Positions 5,810 to 5,867 of a DNA stretch of 5,867 bases are shown one piece after another. Source of the DNA: Acinetobacter sp. (GTDB taxonomy: Bacteria > Pseudomonadota > Gammaproteobacteria > Pseudomonadales > Moraxellaceae); contig JASLIY010000029.1 of the NCBI GenBank assembly GCA_030152675.1, forward strand, positions 1-5,867, in the 5' to 3' direction. The notes beneath the pieces are model-generated. The model did not search any database. It saw only the letters and a list, made by a program, of their open reading frames with translations, and was not told where the DNA came from. A program made the translations under genes and the position numbers. Position 1 is the stretch's first letter; each line of letters opens with the position of its first letter.

Positions 5810-5867
5810 ATGAAAATTCAAATCATTGTGGGAAGTGTTCGAGAAGGTCGTGTCGCGATCAAAGTCG
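5810..5867 (+). CDS. NADPH-dependent FMN reductase-like flavoprotein, partial (first 19 residues)
   Basis: Nineteen codons plus one base are visible before the window ends, beginning MKIQIIVGSVREGR. A beta strand followed by GSxR(E/x)G(R/S) is the flavin phosphate-binding start of the NADPH-dependent FMN reductase / flavodoxin-like family (PF03358). Members use NAD(P)H to reduce FMN, quinones, azo dyes or metals; the true substrate cannot be told. A good ribosome site (AAGG, 7 bp spacing) supports the start. It lies after a strong terminator, so it is probably transcribed separately from fkpB. The call rests on a short stretch: the family is likely, the specific function is open. Confidence 0.72.
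   Translation, partial: MKIQIIVGSVREGRVAIKV

Overview
The window is a bacterial housekeeping locus. Its core is the gene run ribF-ileS-lspA-fkpB on the + strand, a well-known order in gammaproteobacteria. Base composition is moderate, with AT-rich spacers. The start of IleS, the long insertion in the RibF kinase domain and the flavin-reductase-like gene after fkpB all fit Moraxellaceae, most likely Acinetobacter or a close relative. That assignment rests on remembered sequence style, not on a search.

Layout: positions 1-528 (- strand) hold the N-terminal 176 residues of a membrane transporter of the TDT (SLAC1/TehA-like) family, cut by the window edge. A 205-bp AT-rich divergent spacer (529-733) contains a perfect 6-bp inverted repeat next to a possible -10 box for the transporter. 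Then come ribF (734-1735), a 60-bp gap, ileS (1796-4633), lspA (4626-5165) and fkpB (5158-5640). The last three are joined by two overlaps of exactly 8 bp. After fkpB there is a strong intrinsic terminator (5684-5718) nested in a larger inverted repeat. Its 5' arm reads like the end of an IS3-family insertion sequence. From 5810 the first 19 residues of an NADPH-dependent FMN reductase-like protein begin, cut by the window end.

How the genes relate: RibF makes FMN and FAD. IleS charges tRNA-Ile. LspA removes signal peptides from lipoproteins in the inner membrane. FkpB is a peptidyl-prolyl isomerase and chaperone. They are probably co-transcribed because the run is conserved, not because they share one pathway. 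In E. coli ispH follows fkpB; here the terminator and the reductase gene stand in that place. The reductase would use the flavin that RibF makes, but it appears to be a separate transcription unit.

I found no convincing new biological system. The points most worth a second look are the composite terminator with its IS-end-like sequence, the 11-bp repeat shared by the leaders of ribF and ileS, and the operator-like palindrome in the divergent spacer.
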